Counted from the first letter of the stretch, positions 9,266-18,634 are shown. The stretch: 64,000 nucleotides of DNA from CAVTBT01 sp963733065 (GCA_963733065.1 CAVTBT010000003.1:310001-374000), one strand, 5' to 3'. Program-made: numbers and translations. The notes: generated by a model from the letters alone, not told the origin.

Positions 9266-9723
9266 CTTCCGGTACCCGCCGCGACGGCGACGACGGCGGG
9301 CCGGACGACCAGCACCGGTCGCCTGGTCTCCGCGAGCACGCCACGGGACACGCTGCCGAGCAGGGCGCTCGTGATCGCACCGTGGCCGCGTGAGCCCACG
9401 ACGATCAGGTCGACATCGTGCGAGTCGGCGTAGGCGACGATCTCGTCGACCGTGTCGCCGCGCAGCAGCGCCGTCGTCGGGACGAGACCGTGCTCGCTCG
9501 CCACGGCAGCCGCGTCTTCGAGCAGCTCGTGGTCGTGCTGGGTCGGCTCGTGTGCGAACCCGCCGCCGATGCCGCCGAAGCCGGTGATCGGCACGACGTC
9601 GAGCACGGGAACGACATGGACGAAGATCAGCTCCGCCGCCTGCTCTGTCGCCAGCTCGACGCCCACGGCGATTGCATCCGCAGACGAGGGCGAGCCGTCG
9701 GTGGCGACCAGGATCCTCTTCAT
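9262..9723 (-). CDS. universal stress protein, UspA family
   Basis: 153 residues, single Usp domain. It starts MKRILVATDGSPSS, the typical first strand and loop, and carries the ATP-binding signature VVGSRGHGAITSALLGSVS (G-2x-G-9x-G-S). Binding of ATP is therefore likely. The role is unspecified stress tolerance. It neighbours the phosphoketolase/acetate kinase genes on the same strand but is separated by about 100 bases. Confidence 0.9.
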   Translation of the reverse strand: MKRILVATDGSPSSADAIAVGVELATEQAAELIFVHVVPVLDVVPITGFGGIGGGFAHEPTQHDHELLEDAAAVASEHGLVPTTALLRGDTVDEIVAYADSHDVDLIVVGSRGHGAITSALLGSVSRGVLAETRRPVLVVRPAVVAVAAGTGS

Positions 9724-9822
9724 CGTTGCCTCCTTCGGTCGGACTGCACTTCGATGATGCGTCCGACCCCCCCTCGCCGAATCGGGGGCCGCGCCGATCG
9801 GGCTGCGTAATTGGCCGCAGGC

Positions 9823-10728
9823 TCAGCGGGCGAGCAGACCGCGGACCGCGCGCGCGATGGCGAGGTCCTCGCGGGGCTGCACGACCTCGACGCTGAACAC
9901 GCCGAGGAAGCCGAGACGCTCCACGATCGCGTCCCGAACCTCGGCCCGGTTCTCGCCGATGCCGCCGCTGAAGGCGAGCGCGTCGAGACCACCGAGCGCG
10001 GTCGTCATCGCCGCGACGGCCTGCGCCACCCGGTAGGCGAAGAAGGCGAGGCCGAACGGGTCGTCGAGCCCGCCGACCGCAGCGAGCCCGGCCTCCTCGT
10101 TCAGGCCGCGGTCGAGGTCGTCCACGGTCACCCCGTTGCGCACGAGGTAGACGAGCGCACCGGGGTCGACCGACCCCGAGCGGGTGACCATCGGCACACC
10201 GTCGAGCGGCGTGAAGCCCATCGTCGTGTCGACGGAGCGGCCTTCGAGCACCGCCGTCACCGAGCAGCCGCCGCCGAGATGGCAGACGACGAGCCGGCTG
10301 ACCGCCACCTGCTCGGCCACGCTCGCCACCGCGAGGCCGTGGAAGCCGCGGCGCACCAGGCCGTAGCGCGCCGTCCACCGACTCGGCAGCGCGTACACCG
10401 ACGCCTCCCGCGGCAGCGTGCGGTGGAAATACGAGTCGGACACGGCAACGTGCGGCACGTCCGGGAGCGCGGCTCGGGCCTGCTCGATCGCCGCGAGCGC
10501 AGGCCGGTTGTGCAAGGGCGCGATCTCGGATCCCAGCTCGATCGACGCCAGCACCCGGTCGTCGAGCAGCGCCGCACCCACGACGAGATCCCCGAGGTGG
10601 ACGATCCGGTGCCCGACGGCGTCGACGGGCACGAACTCCTCGACCGAGCGCGCCTGCTCGCCCTCGACGACGCTCAGCTTGAGGCTGGTCGAGCCGGCGT
10701 TGACGACGAGGACATTCAGAACGGCCAC
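9823..10728 (-). CDS. ackA: acetate kinase, compact form
   Basis: 301 residues, against ~400 for standard AckA. Family motifs are present in order: NAGSTSLKL (phosphate 1), VGHRIVHLGD, VAVSDSYFHRTLP, GLVRRGFHG, CHLGGGCSVTAV, SVDTTMGFTPLDGVPM, TRSGSVDPG, LNEEAGL and the adenosine-binding FSGGIGENRAEVRDAI. The expected role is acetyl phosphate + ADP to acetate + ATP. The GTG at 10728 is the only reasonable start and overlaps the phosphoketolase end by 13 bases, so the genes are coupled. Phosphoketolase makes acetyl phosphate, the substrate. Loops between motifs are shortened; no frame break is seen. Confidence 0.85.
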   Translation of the reverse strand: MAVLNVLVVNAGSTSLKLSVVEGEQARSVEEFVPVDAVGHRIVHLGDLVVGAALLDDRVLASIELGSEIAPLHNRPALAAIEQARAALPDVPHVAVSDSYFHRTLPREASVYALPSRWTARYGLVRRGFHGLAVASVAEQVAVSRLVVCHLGGGCSVTAVLEGRSVDTTMGFTPLDGVPMVTRSGSVDPGALVYLVRNGVTVDDLDRGLNEEAGLAAVGGLDDPFGLAFFAYRVAQAVAAMTTALGGLDALAFSGGIGENRAEVRDAIVERLGFLGVFSVEVVQPREDLAIARAVRGLLAR

Positions 10729-13106
10729 GTCCAGCCGCGGATCTCCGGCTCGTCGTCGCCGTGCTCCCTCGTGTAGGCGCGTGCGCGAAGCCGGCGCTCG
10801 GCGAGCTCCTGGCGGAGATGGCCGGCCTGCGCGGCGAGGCCGGGCACGCGGTCGATGACGTCGATCGCCAGGTGGAAGCGGTCGAGGTCGTTGAGCATGA
10901 CCATGTCGAAGGGCGTCGTCGTCGTCCCTTCCTCCTTGTAGCCGCGGACGTGCAGGTTCGAATGGTTGCGCCGCCGGTAGGTCAGGCGATGGATGAGCCA
11001 CGGGTAGCCGTGGTAGGCGAAGACGATCGGCCGCGAGGTCGTGAAGAGCGCGTCGAACTCGTGATCGGAGAGACCGTGCGGGTGCTCGCTCTCGGACTGC
11101 AGCCGCATGAGGTCGACCACGTTGATGACGCGCACCTTCAGCTCCGGCAGGTGCTCGCGGAGCAGCGCGGCGGCCGCGAGCGTCTCGAGCGTCGGAATGT
11201 CACCGGCGCATCCGAGGACGACGTCCGGCTCGCCGCCGGCGTCGCTCGAGGCCCACTCCCAGATCCCGAGGCCCCGCGTGCAGTGGATGATCGCCTCGTC
11301 CATCGAGAGGTAGTCGAGCGCCGGCTGCTTGCCGGCGACGATCACGTTGACGTAGTCGCGGCTGCGCAGGCAGTGGTCGCCGACCGAGAGCAGCGTGTTC
11401 GCGTCCGGCGGCAGGTAGACCCGGATCACCTCGGCCTTCTTGTTCACGACGTGGTCGATGAAGCCGGGATCCTGGTGCGAGAAGCCGTTGTGGTCCTGGC
11501 GCCAGACATGCGAGGAGAGCAGGTAGTTGAGGGACGCGATCGGCCGCCGCCAGGGGATGTCGCGGGTCGTCTTCAGCCACTTGGCGTGCTGGTTGAACAT
11601 CGAGTCGACGATGTGGATGAAGGCCTCGTAGCAGTTGAAGAGGCCGTGCCGGCCCGTGAGCAGGTAGCCCTCGAGCCAGCCCTGGCAGAGGTGCTCGGAC
11701 AGGACTTCCATCACGCGGCCGTCCGGCGAGAGCGAGTCGTCGCCCTCCTCGACATCCGCCAGCCAGGTGCGCCCGGTGACGGAGAAGACGTCGCCGAGCC
11801 GGTTCGAGGCGGTCTCGTCCGGGCCGAACAGACGGAAGCTCGTCGGGTTCCGGTCGACGACGTCGCGGAGGAAGCCGCCGAGCACCCTGGTCGCCTCGCT
11901 CGTGCCGACACCCGGTGAGGGCACTTCGACCGCGTAGTCGCGGAAGTCGGGGAGCACGAGGTCGCGCAGCAGCGCACCGCCGTTGGCGTGCGGGCTCGCG
12001 CTCATCCGCCGTTCCCCCTCGGGCGCGAGGGCCGCGAGCTCGGGCAGCAGCCGGCCGTCGTCGTCGAAGAGCTCGTCGGGCCGGTAGCTCCGCAGCCACT
12101 CCTCGAGCTGGGCAAGATGCTGCGGGTTGTCGCGGACGGCGGCCATCGGCACCTGGTGCGAGCGCCAGCTGTCCTCCGTCTTCTTGCCGTCCACCTCCTT
12201 CGGGCCCGTCCAACCCTTCGGCGTGCGCAGGACGATCATCGGCCAGGCCGGCCGTGCGCCGTCGCCGCCGTTGCGCGCCGTGTGCTGGATCGCGGCGATC
12301 TCGTCGAGCGCATCGTCCAGCGCGGCGGCGAGACGCTGATGCACGTGCGCGGCATCCTCCCCGTCGAACCCACCGGTGACCGGGATCGGACGCCAGCCGT
12401 AGCCCTCGAAGAGCGCGAGCAGCTCGGCCTCCGGGATGCGGGCGAGGACGGTCGGGTTCGCGATCTTGTAGCCGTTCAGATGCAGGACGGGCAGCACCGC
12501 GCCGTCCGTCGCGGGGTTGAGGAACTTGTTCGAGTGCCAGCTCGCCGCCAGCGGGCCGGTCTCGGCCTCGCCGTCGCCGACGACGCAGGCCACGAGCAGG
12601 TCCGGGTTGTCGTAGGCCGCGCCGAACGCGTGCACGAGCGCATAGCCGAGCTCGCCGCCCTCGTGGATCGAGCCCGGCACCTCGGGCGCGACATGGCTCG
12701 GGATGCCGCCGGGAAACGAGAACTGGCGGAACAGCCGCGCGAGACCGTCCTCGCCGGCGCTCACGTTCGGGTAGAGCTCGCCGTAGGTGCCCTCGAGGTA
12801 CGCGTTCGCCACGAGCGCCGGCCCGCCGTGACCGGGGCCCGTGATGTAGATGGCGCTCAGGTCGCGACGGCGGATCTGCCGGTTGAGATGGGCATAGAGG
12901 AGGTTCAGGCCCGGCACCGTGCCGAAGTGGCCGAGCAGGCGCGGCTTGACGTGCTCGGCCTCGAGCGGCTGCCGCAGAAGCGGGTTGTCGAGCAGGTAGA
13001 TCTGGCCGACGGAGAGATAGTTGGCGGCTCGCCAGTAGGCGTCGATCAGGCGCAGGTCGTCCTCGTCCAGCGGAGCCGTCTCGGTGCTGGTCTGGATCTC
13101 GGTCAC
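10716..13106 (-). CDS. xfp: xylulose-5-phosphate/fructose-6-phosphate phosphoketolase
   Basis: 796 residues, full family length. It is a thiamine-diphosphate enzyme cleaving xylulose 5-phosphate (and often fructose 6-phosphate) with phosphate to acetyl phosphate plus glyceraldehyde 3-phosphate (or erythrose 4-phosphate). Seen: LLGHFGTVPGLNLLYAHLN, ITGPGHGGPALVANAYLEG, SIHEGGELGYALVHAFGAA, the thiamine motif GDGEAETGP at 177-185, and the C-terminal SHVWRQDHNGFSHQDPG and FAYHGYPWLIHRLTYRR. ATG start at 13106. The downstream acetate kinase overlaps by 13 bases, and the GNAT/acyl-CoA synthetase gene lies 46 bases upstream on the same strand. The set forms an acetyl phosphate/acetate module. Confidence 0.96.
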   Translation of the reverse strand: MTEIQTSTETAPLDEDDLRLIDAYWRAANYLSVGQIYLLDNPLLRQPLEAEHVKPRLLGHFGTVPGLNLLYAHLNRQIRRRDLSAIYITGPGHGGPALVANAYLEGTYGELYPNVSAGEDGLARLFRQFSFPGGIPSHVAPEVPGSIHEGGELGYALVHAFGAAYDNPDLLVACVVGDGEAETGPLAASWHSNKFLNPATDGAVLPVLHLNGYKIANPTVLARIPEAELLALFEGYGWRPIPVTGGFDGEDAAHVHQRLAAALDDALDEIAAIQHTARNGGDGARPAWPMIVLRTPKGWTGPKEVDGKKTEDSWRSHQVPMAAVRDNPQHLAQLEEWLRSYRPDELFDDDGRLLPELAALAPEGERRMSASPHANGGALLRDLVLPDFRDYAVEVPSPGVGTSEATRVLGGFLRDVVDRNPTSFRLFGPDETASNRLGDVFSVTGRTWLADVEEGDDSLSPDGRVMEVLSEHLCQGWLEGYLLTGRHGLFNCYEAFIHIVDSMFNQHAKWLKTTRDIPWRRPIASLNYLLSSHVWRQDHNGFSHQDPGFIDHVVNKKAEVIRVYLPPDANTLLSVGDHCLRSRDYVNVIVAGKQPALDYLSMDEAIIHCTRGLGIWEWASSDAGGEPDVVLGCAGDIPTLETLAAAALLREHLPELKVRVINVVDLMRLQSESEHPHGLSDHEFDALFTTSRPIVFAYHGYPWLIHRLTYRRRNHSNLHVRGYKEEGTTTTPFDMVMLNDLDRFHLAIDVIDRVPGLAAQAGHLRQELAERRLRARAYTREHGDDEPEIRGWTWPF

Positions 13107-13152
13107 GTCCGGTCCTCCAGGTCGCCGCGGCGGCGGCCGCGGATGGTCGGGG

Positions 13153-15838
13153 CTACCAGGTCTTCGCCGGGAGCGCGTGCTCCGGGCGCCGCACGCGCAC
13201 GCGGGCGTCCACGGCGACGCAGCGGTCGGGGAGCGCGAGCACGGGGTTCAGGTCGAGCTCGGCGACCGCCGGCAGATCCTCGCCGAGTCGCGCGAGGCGC
13301 AGCAGCAGGTCGGCGAGCGCCGCGCGATCGGCCTCCGGAGCGCCGCGGAAGCCGCGGACGAGCCGCCCGGCCTTTCCGCCGTCGACGAGCTCCTCGGCGT
13401 CCTGGTCGGTGAGCGGCGCGATCCTGAACGCGGCTTCGCCGATCAGCTCCGCGAAGACACCGCCCGGCCCGAACGCGACGAGCGGCCCGAACACGGGGTC
13501 CTGGATCACGCCGGCGAGCAGCTCGGCGCCGCCGCCGACCATCGGCTGCACGACGAGCGGCCCGCCGATTCGCTCGGCGGCGGTCCTGACGGCGGCCGCG
13601 TCCGCGAGGTCGAGCGCGATGCCGCCGAGCTCCGTCTTGTGCGCGCCGGGCACGGCGGTCTTGACGACCACCGGGAACCCGAGCTCCTCGGCAGCGGCCG
13701 CCGCCTCGTCCGGCCCCTCGGCGAGACGCTCGGGCACGACCGGCAGGCCGTACGCCTCCAGGAGGCTGCGCGCGTCGGCCGGCGTCAGCCACACGTCGTC
13801 GCCGGCGGCGAGCGCGCGCTCGACGACGTCGCTCCGCGGCGTCGCGGTCGATGCCGTCGAGCTGCGGCACGGCGCCGTGTGGCCGGCGCAGCCACTCGGC
13901 GCGCTGCGCGACCCGGCCGAGCGCACGGGCGGCCGACTCCGGATAGTGGAAGGCCGCGACACGCGAGTCCTCGCGGCGGAGAGCCTCCGGGATCCCGCCC
14001 GCCGTGAGCACCACGGCGAGCACCGGCTTGTCGCTCCCGGCCGCGGCCGCCGCGCCGTCGATCGCCACGGCCACCTCGTCCGCCGTGGCCGTCACGGTCG
14101 GGACGAACAGCACGACGACGGCGTCGACCTGGGGGTCCTCCAGGAGAAGCGGCAGCGCGGCGGCGTAGACCTGTGCGGTGGCGCCGCCGAGCATGTCCAC
14201 CGGGTTGTCGATGCTGGCCTCGGGCGAGAGGAGCTCCGAGAGCGCCGATCTGGCCTCGTCTCCCAGGTCGGGCAGCGTGAGGCCGGCGGCCTCGCAGGCG
14301 TCGGCGCAGAGGATGCCCAGTCCGCCGGCGTTCGTCAGCACCGCGACGCGCCGTCCCTTCGGCTCGGGCTGGGCCGACAGCAGCGCGGCGACGTCGACCA
14401 GCTCCTCGAGCGACCCGGCGCGGATCACACCGGCCTGGTGGAAGAGCGCGTCGACCGCGGCCTCCGAGCCGGCCAGGGCGGCCGTGTGCGAGCTCGCCGC
14501 ACGCTGCCCGGTCGCCGTCGTTCCGCTCTTCAGCGCCAGCACGGGCTTGCTGCGCGCGACGCGCCGCGCCAGGCGGCCGAAGCGGCGCGGATTCCCGAAC
14601 GACTCGACGTACATGAGCACGACGTCGGTCGAGTCGTCGTCCTCCCACCATTCGAGCAGATCGTTGGTGGACACGTCGGCCTTGTTGCCGATCGAGACGA
14701 ACGCCGAGAGGCCGAGGCCTCGCGACTCCGACGCCTCGAGCAACGCCAGGCCGAGCGCCCCCGACTGGGAGGAGAAGCCGATGTTCCCGGCCGGGGCGGT
14801 CCGGGCCGCGAATGTCGCGTTGAGGCTCGGGCCGGACACGGCGACGCCGAGGCAGTTGGGCCCGATGAGGCGCGCGCCGTGCGAGCGCACCAACGAGAGC
14901 AGCCGCTCCTGGCGCGCCGCTCCCTCGCTCCCGATCTCCGCGAATCCGGCGGAGATGACGACGAGCGCGCGGACGCCCCGGCGGAGGGCCTGCTCCGCGG
15001 CGTCGAGCACGGCCACGGCCGGCAGTGTGATCACCGCGAGGTCGACCGCGTCGGGGATCTCCTCGATCGTCCGGTACCCGCGAACGCCCGCTACCGGCTC
15101 GCCGTCTCGGTTCACGGGATACGCGGCGCCGGTGAAGTCCCCCGCGAGGATGTTGCGGAAGAGCTCACCGCCGATCGAGCCGCGCCGCCTGGACGCGCCG
15201 ACGACGGCGACGCTCCCTGGCTCGAAGAACGGCCGCAGTGAGGCGACCACGGCCTCGTGGTCTCGCGCTTCGACGTGCTCGCGATAGCTCTCCGTCGGCG
15301 CGATCGGGAACTGCACCTCGAGCTCCCCGCCCTCGAGCTCGCGCGTCAGCTCGAAGCCGGCCGACTCGAAGACGCCGACCATCGCCCGGTTGTCCGGCAG
15401 CACCTCGGCGACGAAGCGCTCGATCCCGACCTCCGCAGCCCGGCCGGCGAGCTGCTCGAGCAGCCGCGTGCCGATGCCGCGGCCCTGGTGTTCGTCGGTG
15501 ACGGTGAAGGCCGCCTCCGCGAGTCTCGGATCGCGCAGGCGGACGTAGTTCGCGACCGCGACGACCCGCTCGGTGTCCTCGTCCACGAGCGAGCCGAGCA
15601 GGACGCCCCGCTCGGCCCAGTCAGGGTCGAGCAGCGGGTCGACGAGCCGTGGGCCGAGTTGCGGAAAGCCGTGGAAGCGCAGATAGAGGCTGCGCTCCGA
15701 CAGCCCGGCGAAGAACGCGAGGAGGGCATCGGCGTCGTCGCGGCTCGGCGGGCGGAGCCGCAGCGTTCCTCCGTCGCGGAGGATGACGTCGGCGTGGTGG
15801 GTGGCGACCATCGTGTCGGCGGAGATGGAGGGTCTCAC
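13153..15838 (-). CDS. GNAT-ADP-forming acyl-CoA synthetase fusion (Pat-like), one frame break
   Basis: About 895 residues. Residues ~10-175 are a GNAT acetyltransferase with DEHQGRGIGTRLLEQLAG for acetyl-CoA. Next come the acyl-CoA synthetase alpha half (SVAVVGASRRRGSIGG, then LIGPNCLG, SQSGALG, SSHTAALAGS) and the beta ATP-grasp half (SLLEAYGLPVV, FPVVVKTAVPGAHKTELGG, AELDLNPVL). The GNAT-first order matches the inverted Pat proteins of actinobacteria rather than the enterobacterial order. The SHT His, in the region of the phospho-His of active ADP-forming synthetases, is present. Either lysine acetylation of acyl-CoA synthetases or acetate/acetyl-CoA interconversion is possible. One extra G near 13842 breaks the frame. 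Starts GTG 15838 or ATG 15811 are both plausible. Confidence 0.8.
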
Positions 15839-15891
15839 AGGCCTCGTTCCCGGCGCGGCCGGCTTCAGTCCTGGTGACCGGGGCCGGACCG

Positions 15892-15926
15892 GACGCTGTG
15901 CCGCGAGTGGTCCGCGGCACAGCGTC
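15892..15926 (-). terminator. hairpin terminator after the nitrite reductase gene
   Basis: Perfect 14-bp stem, GACGCTGTGCCGCG with loop AGTGGTC and CGCGGCACAGCGTC, 10 bases beyond the nirK stop. There is no T tract. Confidence 0.6.
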
Positions 15927-15936
15927 ACCGGGGACC

Positions 15937-17109
15937 TCAGTGCGTCGAGGTGCCCTTCGGGTTGCCGACCTTGAGCAGGCCGACCTGGCCGAGGTCGACG
16001 TCGGCGAAGGCGTGCGAGACGAACGGATACAGGCCTTCGTCGTCGACCTTGACGTCGAACACCGCGCCTCCGCCGGCGGGCACGACGACCGTCTGGACGT
16101 CCTGCTGTGGCGGGCTCTTCAGATCCGAGTTCACCCACGCTCGGTCGAGCATCGCGCCCACGACGTGGAAGTTCACGTTGTTCGTGGGGCCGGCGGCGAC
16201 GACCCAGAAGCGCGTCGTCTCGCCCGGCTGGGCGGTCAGCGGATGGGTTACGTACTGGTTCGCGTAGCCGTTGAAGGTCACCCAGTCGGCCATCCTGGCA
16301 CGGGCCTTGCTCATGTCGAGCGACGCAGGCTGGCTGATGCCGTCGCCGTTCATGTACCACTCGCTGCCGACGAGGACGTACTCGTTGTCGACAGCCGGCA
16401 GCCCCGCCTTGGGCTCGACGATGATCGCGCCGTACATGCCGTTGGCGATGTGCGCCAGCACCGGCTTCGTGCCGCAGTGGTACATGAAGACACCGGGATC
16501 GCCGGCGACGAAGCGGAACGTGAACGACTCGCCCGGCTTGGCGTCGCGGAAGGCGATGTTGGGCGCGATGCGCGCCGCGTGGAAGTCGATCGAATGCGGG
16601 ATCGCGCCGCCGTTGGTGAGCGTCATCTCGACGGTCTGGCCCTCGCGCACGTGGACGATCGGGCCGGGCGCACCGTGCCCGTCGAAGGCCCACGTGTTGT
16701 ACTTCACGCCCGGCGCGACCTCGACCACCATGTCCTTGAGGGTCATGTGCACCTTGACGAGGTCGCCGGCGGGGATCGGCGGCATCGCCGCGTCGTAGGG
16801 GGCGTGCGCCTTCGCCAGCTCTTCGGCGTTCTCCGGCACCACGCCGGCGAAGCTGTTCAGCGGCAGCGCCACGTTGTGGTCGGTCGTGTGATCGTGGCCG
16901 CCGGACGCTGCGCTCCCATTCGCGGCCGCGGCGGGCGCGGGCGCCGCGTCGCGCGAGTCCCGGGCGTCGGCCCACATCATCACCGCGACGAAGGAGAGCA
17001 CCGCGACCGCGATGCCGAGCAGCATCGTCGCGACGATCCAGAAGGCCCCCGAGCTGGAGCTCGACTGCGGGGGGCGGGAGCGATACGTGCGTGCGGGGTA
17101 CGAGGCCAT
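15937..17109 (-). CDS. nirK: membrane-anchored copper nitrite reductase (NirK/AniA type)
   Basis: 390 residues: cytosolic basic N-terminus, one helix (~21-47), an Ala/His-rich linker, then two cupredoxin domains. It reduces nitrite to nitric oxide outside the membrane. All expected ligands are visible. PHSIDFHAA gives a type 1 His, the catalytic Asp and a type 2 His. MYHCGTKPVLAHIANGMYG gives a type 2 His and type 1 Cys, His and Met. NFHVVG gives the catalytic His, and FVSHAF the last type 2 His. A good Shine-Dalgarno (AAGGAG) lies before ATG 17109. No nor, nos or NirV gene lies nearby, so it may serve nitrite detoxification or partial denitrification. A multicopper oxidase assignment is less likely given the complete NirK set. 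Confidence 0.85.
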   Translation of the reverse strand: MASYPARTYRSRPPQSSSSSGAFWIVATMLLGIAVAVLSFVAVMMWADARDSRDAAPAPAAAANGSAASGGHDHTTDHNVALPLNSFAGVVPENAEELAKAHAPYDAAMPPIPAGDLVKVHMTLKDMVVEVAPGVKYNTWAFDGHGAPGPIVHVREGQTVEMTLTNGGAIPHSIDFHAARIAPNIAFRDAKPGESFTFRFVAGDPGVFMYHCGTKPVLAHIANGMYGAIIVEPKAGLPAVDNEYVLVGSEWYMNGDGISQPASLDMSKARARMADWVTFNGYANQYVTHPLTAQPGETTRFWVVAAGPTNNVNFHVVGAMLDRAWVNSDLKSPPQQDVQTVVVPAGGGAVFDVKVDDEGLYPFVSHAFADVDLGQVGLLKVGNPKGTSTH

Positions 17110-17225
17110 GACGGGTGATCTCCTTCCGAGCCGACCGTGTCGACTGGACGCTAGGCGAGCGGAGCCGGCGCAGCGCCCTGGGCCGGCCGCAGATCGATCC
17201 GCGCCGGCCCACAGACCGCCTACGT

Positions 17226-17341
17226 GTTTTCCCGCAGCCGGCGGCGACCGCGGTCAACCACGATCGCGCCAAGCCGCCCGCGAACCGGAACGGCACGGCG
17301 CCGAGCCCGGTCGCCAGCGCCTTCGCGGTGGCTGCGAGCAC
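17226..17341 (-). pseudogene. remnant of a ZIP-family metal transporter N-terminus
   Basis: The minus-strand reading beginning near 17341 gives LAATAKALATGLGAVPFRF, then a basic loop, SWL, and AVAAG. This pattern (helix with ATGLGA-PF, RWLG-like turn, N-AAG helix) matches the start of ZIP (ZupT-like) transporters. It collapses into Arg-rich sequence after about 40 codons. Only the first ~40 of ~250 residues remain. It fills most of the 335-base gap upstream of nirK. Gene loss is inferred from this single stretch; chance resemblance is possible. Confidence 0.35.
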
Positions 17342-17390
17342 GACGGCCGGCAGCGTGGGCTCGTCCGTCGTCAGCGCGGCACCTCACAAC

Positions 17391-17424
17391 GACGCCGAGG
17401 GCGGCCGGAGCCGCCCTCGGCGTC
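17391..17424 (-). terminator. hairpin terminator after the two-helix membrane protein gene
   Basis: Perfect 15-bp stem GACGCCGAGGGCGGC / GCCGCCCTCGGCGTC with loop CGGA. It lies 20 bases beyond the stop at 17445. There is no clear T tract. Confidence 0.6.
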
Positions 17425-17444
17425 GGGAGGGCACGACCTCTCGT

Positions 17445-18059
17445 TCAGTTGATCGCGGTCGCGGCCGACCTGGCCCCGCTCTCCGTCTGCTGGCGCGTGA
17501 CCAGCGGCGACCACTCGCGCCGGCGCAACGCGCCGCCGACCGCGAGGACGATGAAGCCGATGCCGCTGAGCAGGAGCGCGACGCCGACGACGATCCCGAA
17601 GAGCGCCATCTGCTCGGCCATGTAGCTCACGTTCAGCGCGGTCGACAGCGCGGTCGCCGTGACCCACGTGTTCCGCGCCGTGTTCGGAACGGGCTGGCCA
17701 TCATCGCCCTTCAGCGCCGCGTCCTCGTCACTTGTCCCGGCCAGATCGTCCGGGTCGGAGGCGGAGACGAAGCGTCCCATCTGCGAGTACGTCAGACCAC
17801 CCGAGCCCTCGAGCGCGTGCTCGCGGATGACCTGCGCGAAGGCCCGCGCCTGGTCACCGGTCGTCACCTGCTCGTCGGCCCACTGGGATGCGTACTTGGC
17901 GACCGCGGGATCGTCCGCGGCTCCGAACGTGATCTGCTCCTGCCGAAGGCTGTCACGCACCGTCGAGCGGCCGTCGACGCCCATGTAGATCGCCGCGATG
18001 CCGAACATGATCAACACCGCGCCGGCAACGATGCCGCCGATCTCGAAGAGCTTTCTCAT
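17445..18059 (-). CDS. two-helix membrane protein, unknown function
   Basis: 204 residues. Helix 1 follows MRKLFEIGG (about 8-28). A ~115-residue non-cytoplasmic-type loop then contains the conserved-looking MGVDGRSTVRDSL and acidic, Ala-rich stretches. Helix 2 (about 155-180) is followed by a basic tail (RRREW). GAGGGAGG sits seven bases before ATG 18059, fixing the start. Related actinobacterial proteins are often mislabelled as ring-opening dioxygenases; nothing here supports an enzyme. It is flanked by its own terminator and 117 bases from the next gene, so it is probably single. Confidence 0.65.
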   Translation of the reverse strand: MRKLFEIGGIVAGAVLIMFGIAAIYMGVDGRSTVRDSLRQEQITFGAADDPAVAKYASQWADEQVTTGDQARAFAQVIREHALEGSGGLTYSQMGRFVSASDPDDLAGTSDEDAALKGDDGQPVPNTARNTWVTATALSTALNVSYMAEQMALFGIVVGVALLLSGIGFIVLAVGGALRRREWSPLVTRQQTESGARSAATAIN

Positions 18060-18154
18060 CGTCGTGCCTCCCTCGTGGTTCGCTGATGGGGGCACCGTAC
18101 GACCGGCCGTCTGCACCCCCATCGGCAGCGGGGCACAGACCGATTGCGGGTTCC

Positions 18155-18171
18155 CCGCAGGGTTCCTGCGG
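18155..18171 (-). terminator. small hairpin after the 102-residue protein gene
   Basis: CCGCAGG-GTT-CCTGCGG, a 7-bp stem 6 bases past the stop at 18177. It is short and lacks a T tract, so termination is only possible. Confidence 0.35.
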
Positions 18172-18176
18172 CCGCG

Positions 18177-18485
18177 CTACCGACCGAGGTCCGCGAGTCG
18201 CTCGACGAGCTCGCCGACGATCGGAGCGCCGAATCCGGCGTCGGTCACGAGGTACGTGCCGTCCGCGCCTTCGACGACGAGCGCCGTACGGCCGTCCAGG
18301 CGTTCGACGCCGCGGCTGCCGAGCCGGAGCCCGGTCAGCTCGTCGTACCCGAAGCGCCGCTCGACGGCCGCCTCGTCCGCGCCGCGGCGACGCCCGACGA
18401 GGCGGAGGGTCCGCGGGCCGAGCGCCAGGCGCCCGACGAACGTCGCCCCATCCGGCTCACGCCACTTGACCGCATACGTCGTCAC
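18177..18485 (-). CDS. small conserved-looking protein, unknown function
   Basis: 102 residues from GTG 18485 (VTTYAVKWREPDG). Alternating polar/hydrophobic strands (RLALGPRTLRLVG, ALVVEGADGTYLVTDAGFGA) and a C-terminal helix (VGELVERLADL) suggest a small beta-rich fold. No signal peptide or membrane helix is present and no family was recognised. Longer in-frame readings extend into the tRNA gene and are not credible. It lies between the membrane protein gene and tRNA-Ala on the same strand. Confidence 0.55.
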   Translation of the reverse strand: MTTYAVKWREPDGATFVGRLALGPRTLRLVGRRRGADEAAVERRFGYDELTGLRLGSRGVERLDGRTALVVEGADGTYLVTDAGFGAPIVGELVERLADLGR

Positions 18486-18634
18486 CGTCCCCGCAGCGTA
18501 GGAGGGTCGCGGCGCGCGACGATCGTGGGCGCCACGGAACCGAACTGCGGAAAGCCCGCAGACCTGAGTGGCGCCGCGACCGACCGCGTTCCCGGAGACA
18601 GCAAACGCCGCCCGATCGCGGACGGCATCGCGGA

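Noticed and set aside
13103..17341. 1412-codon open reading on the minus strand
   Set aside because: It is a GC-driven through-reading that joins a shadow of nirK to the real GNAT-ACD frame. Only the part from ~15838 to ~13842 is genuine.
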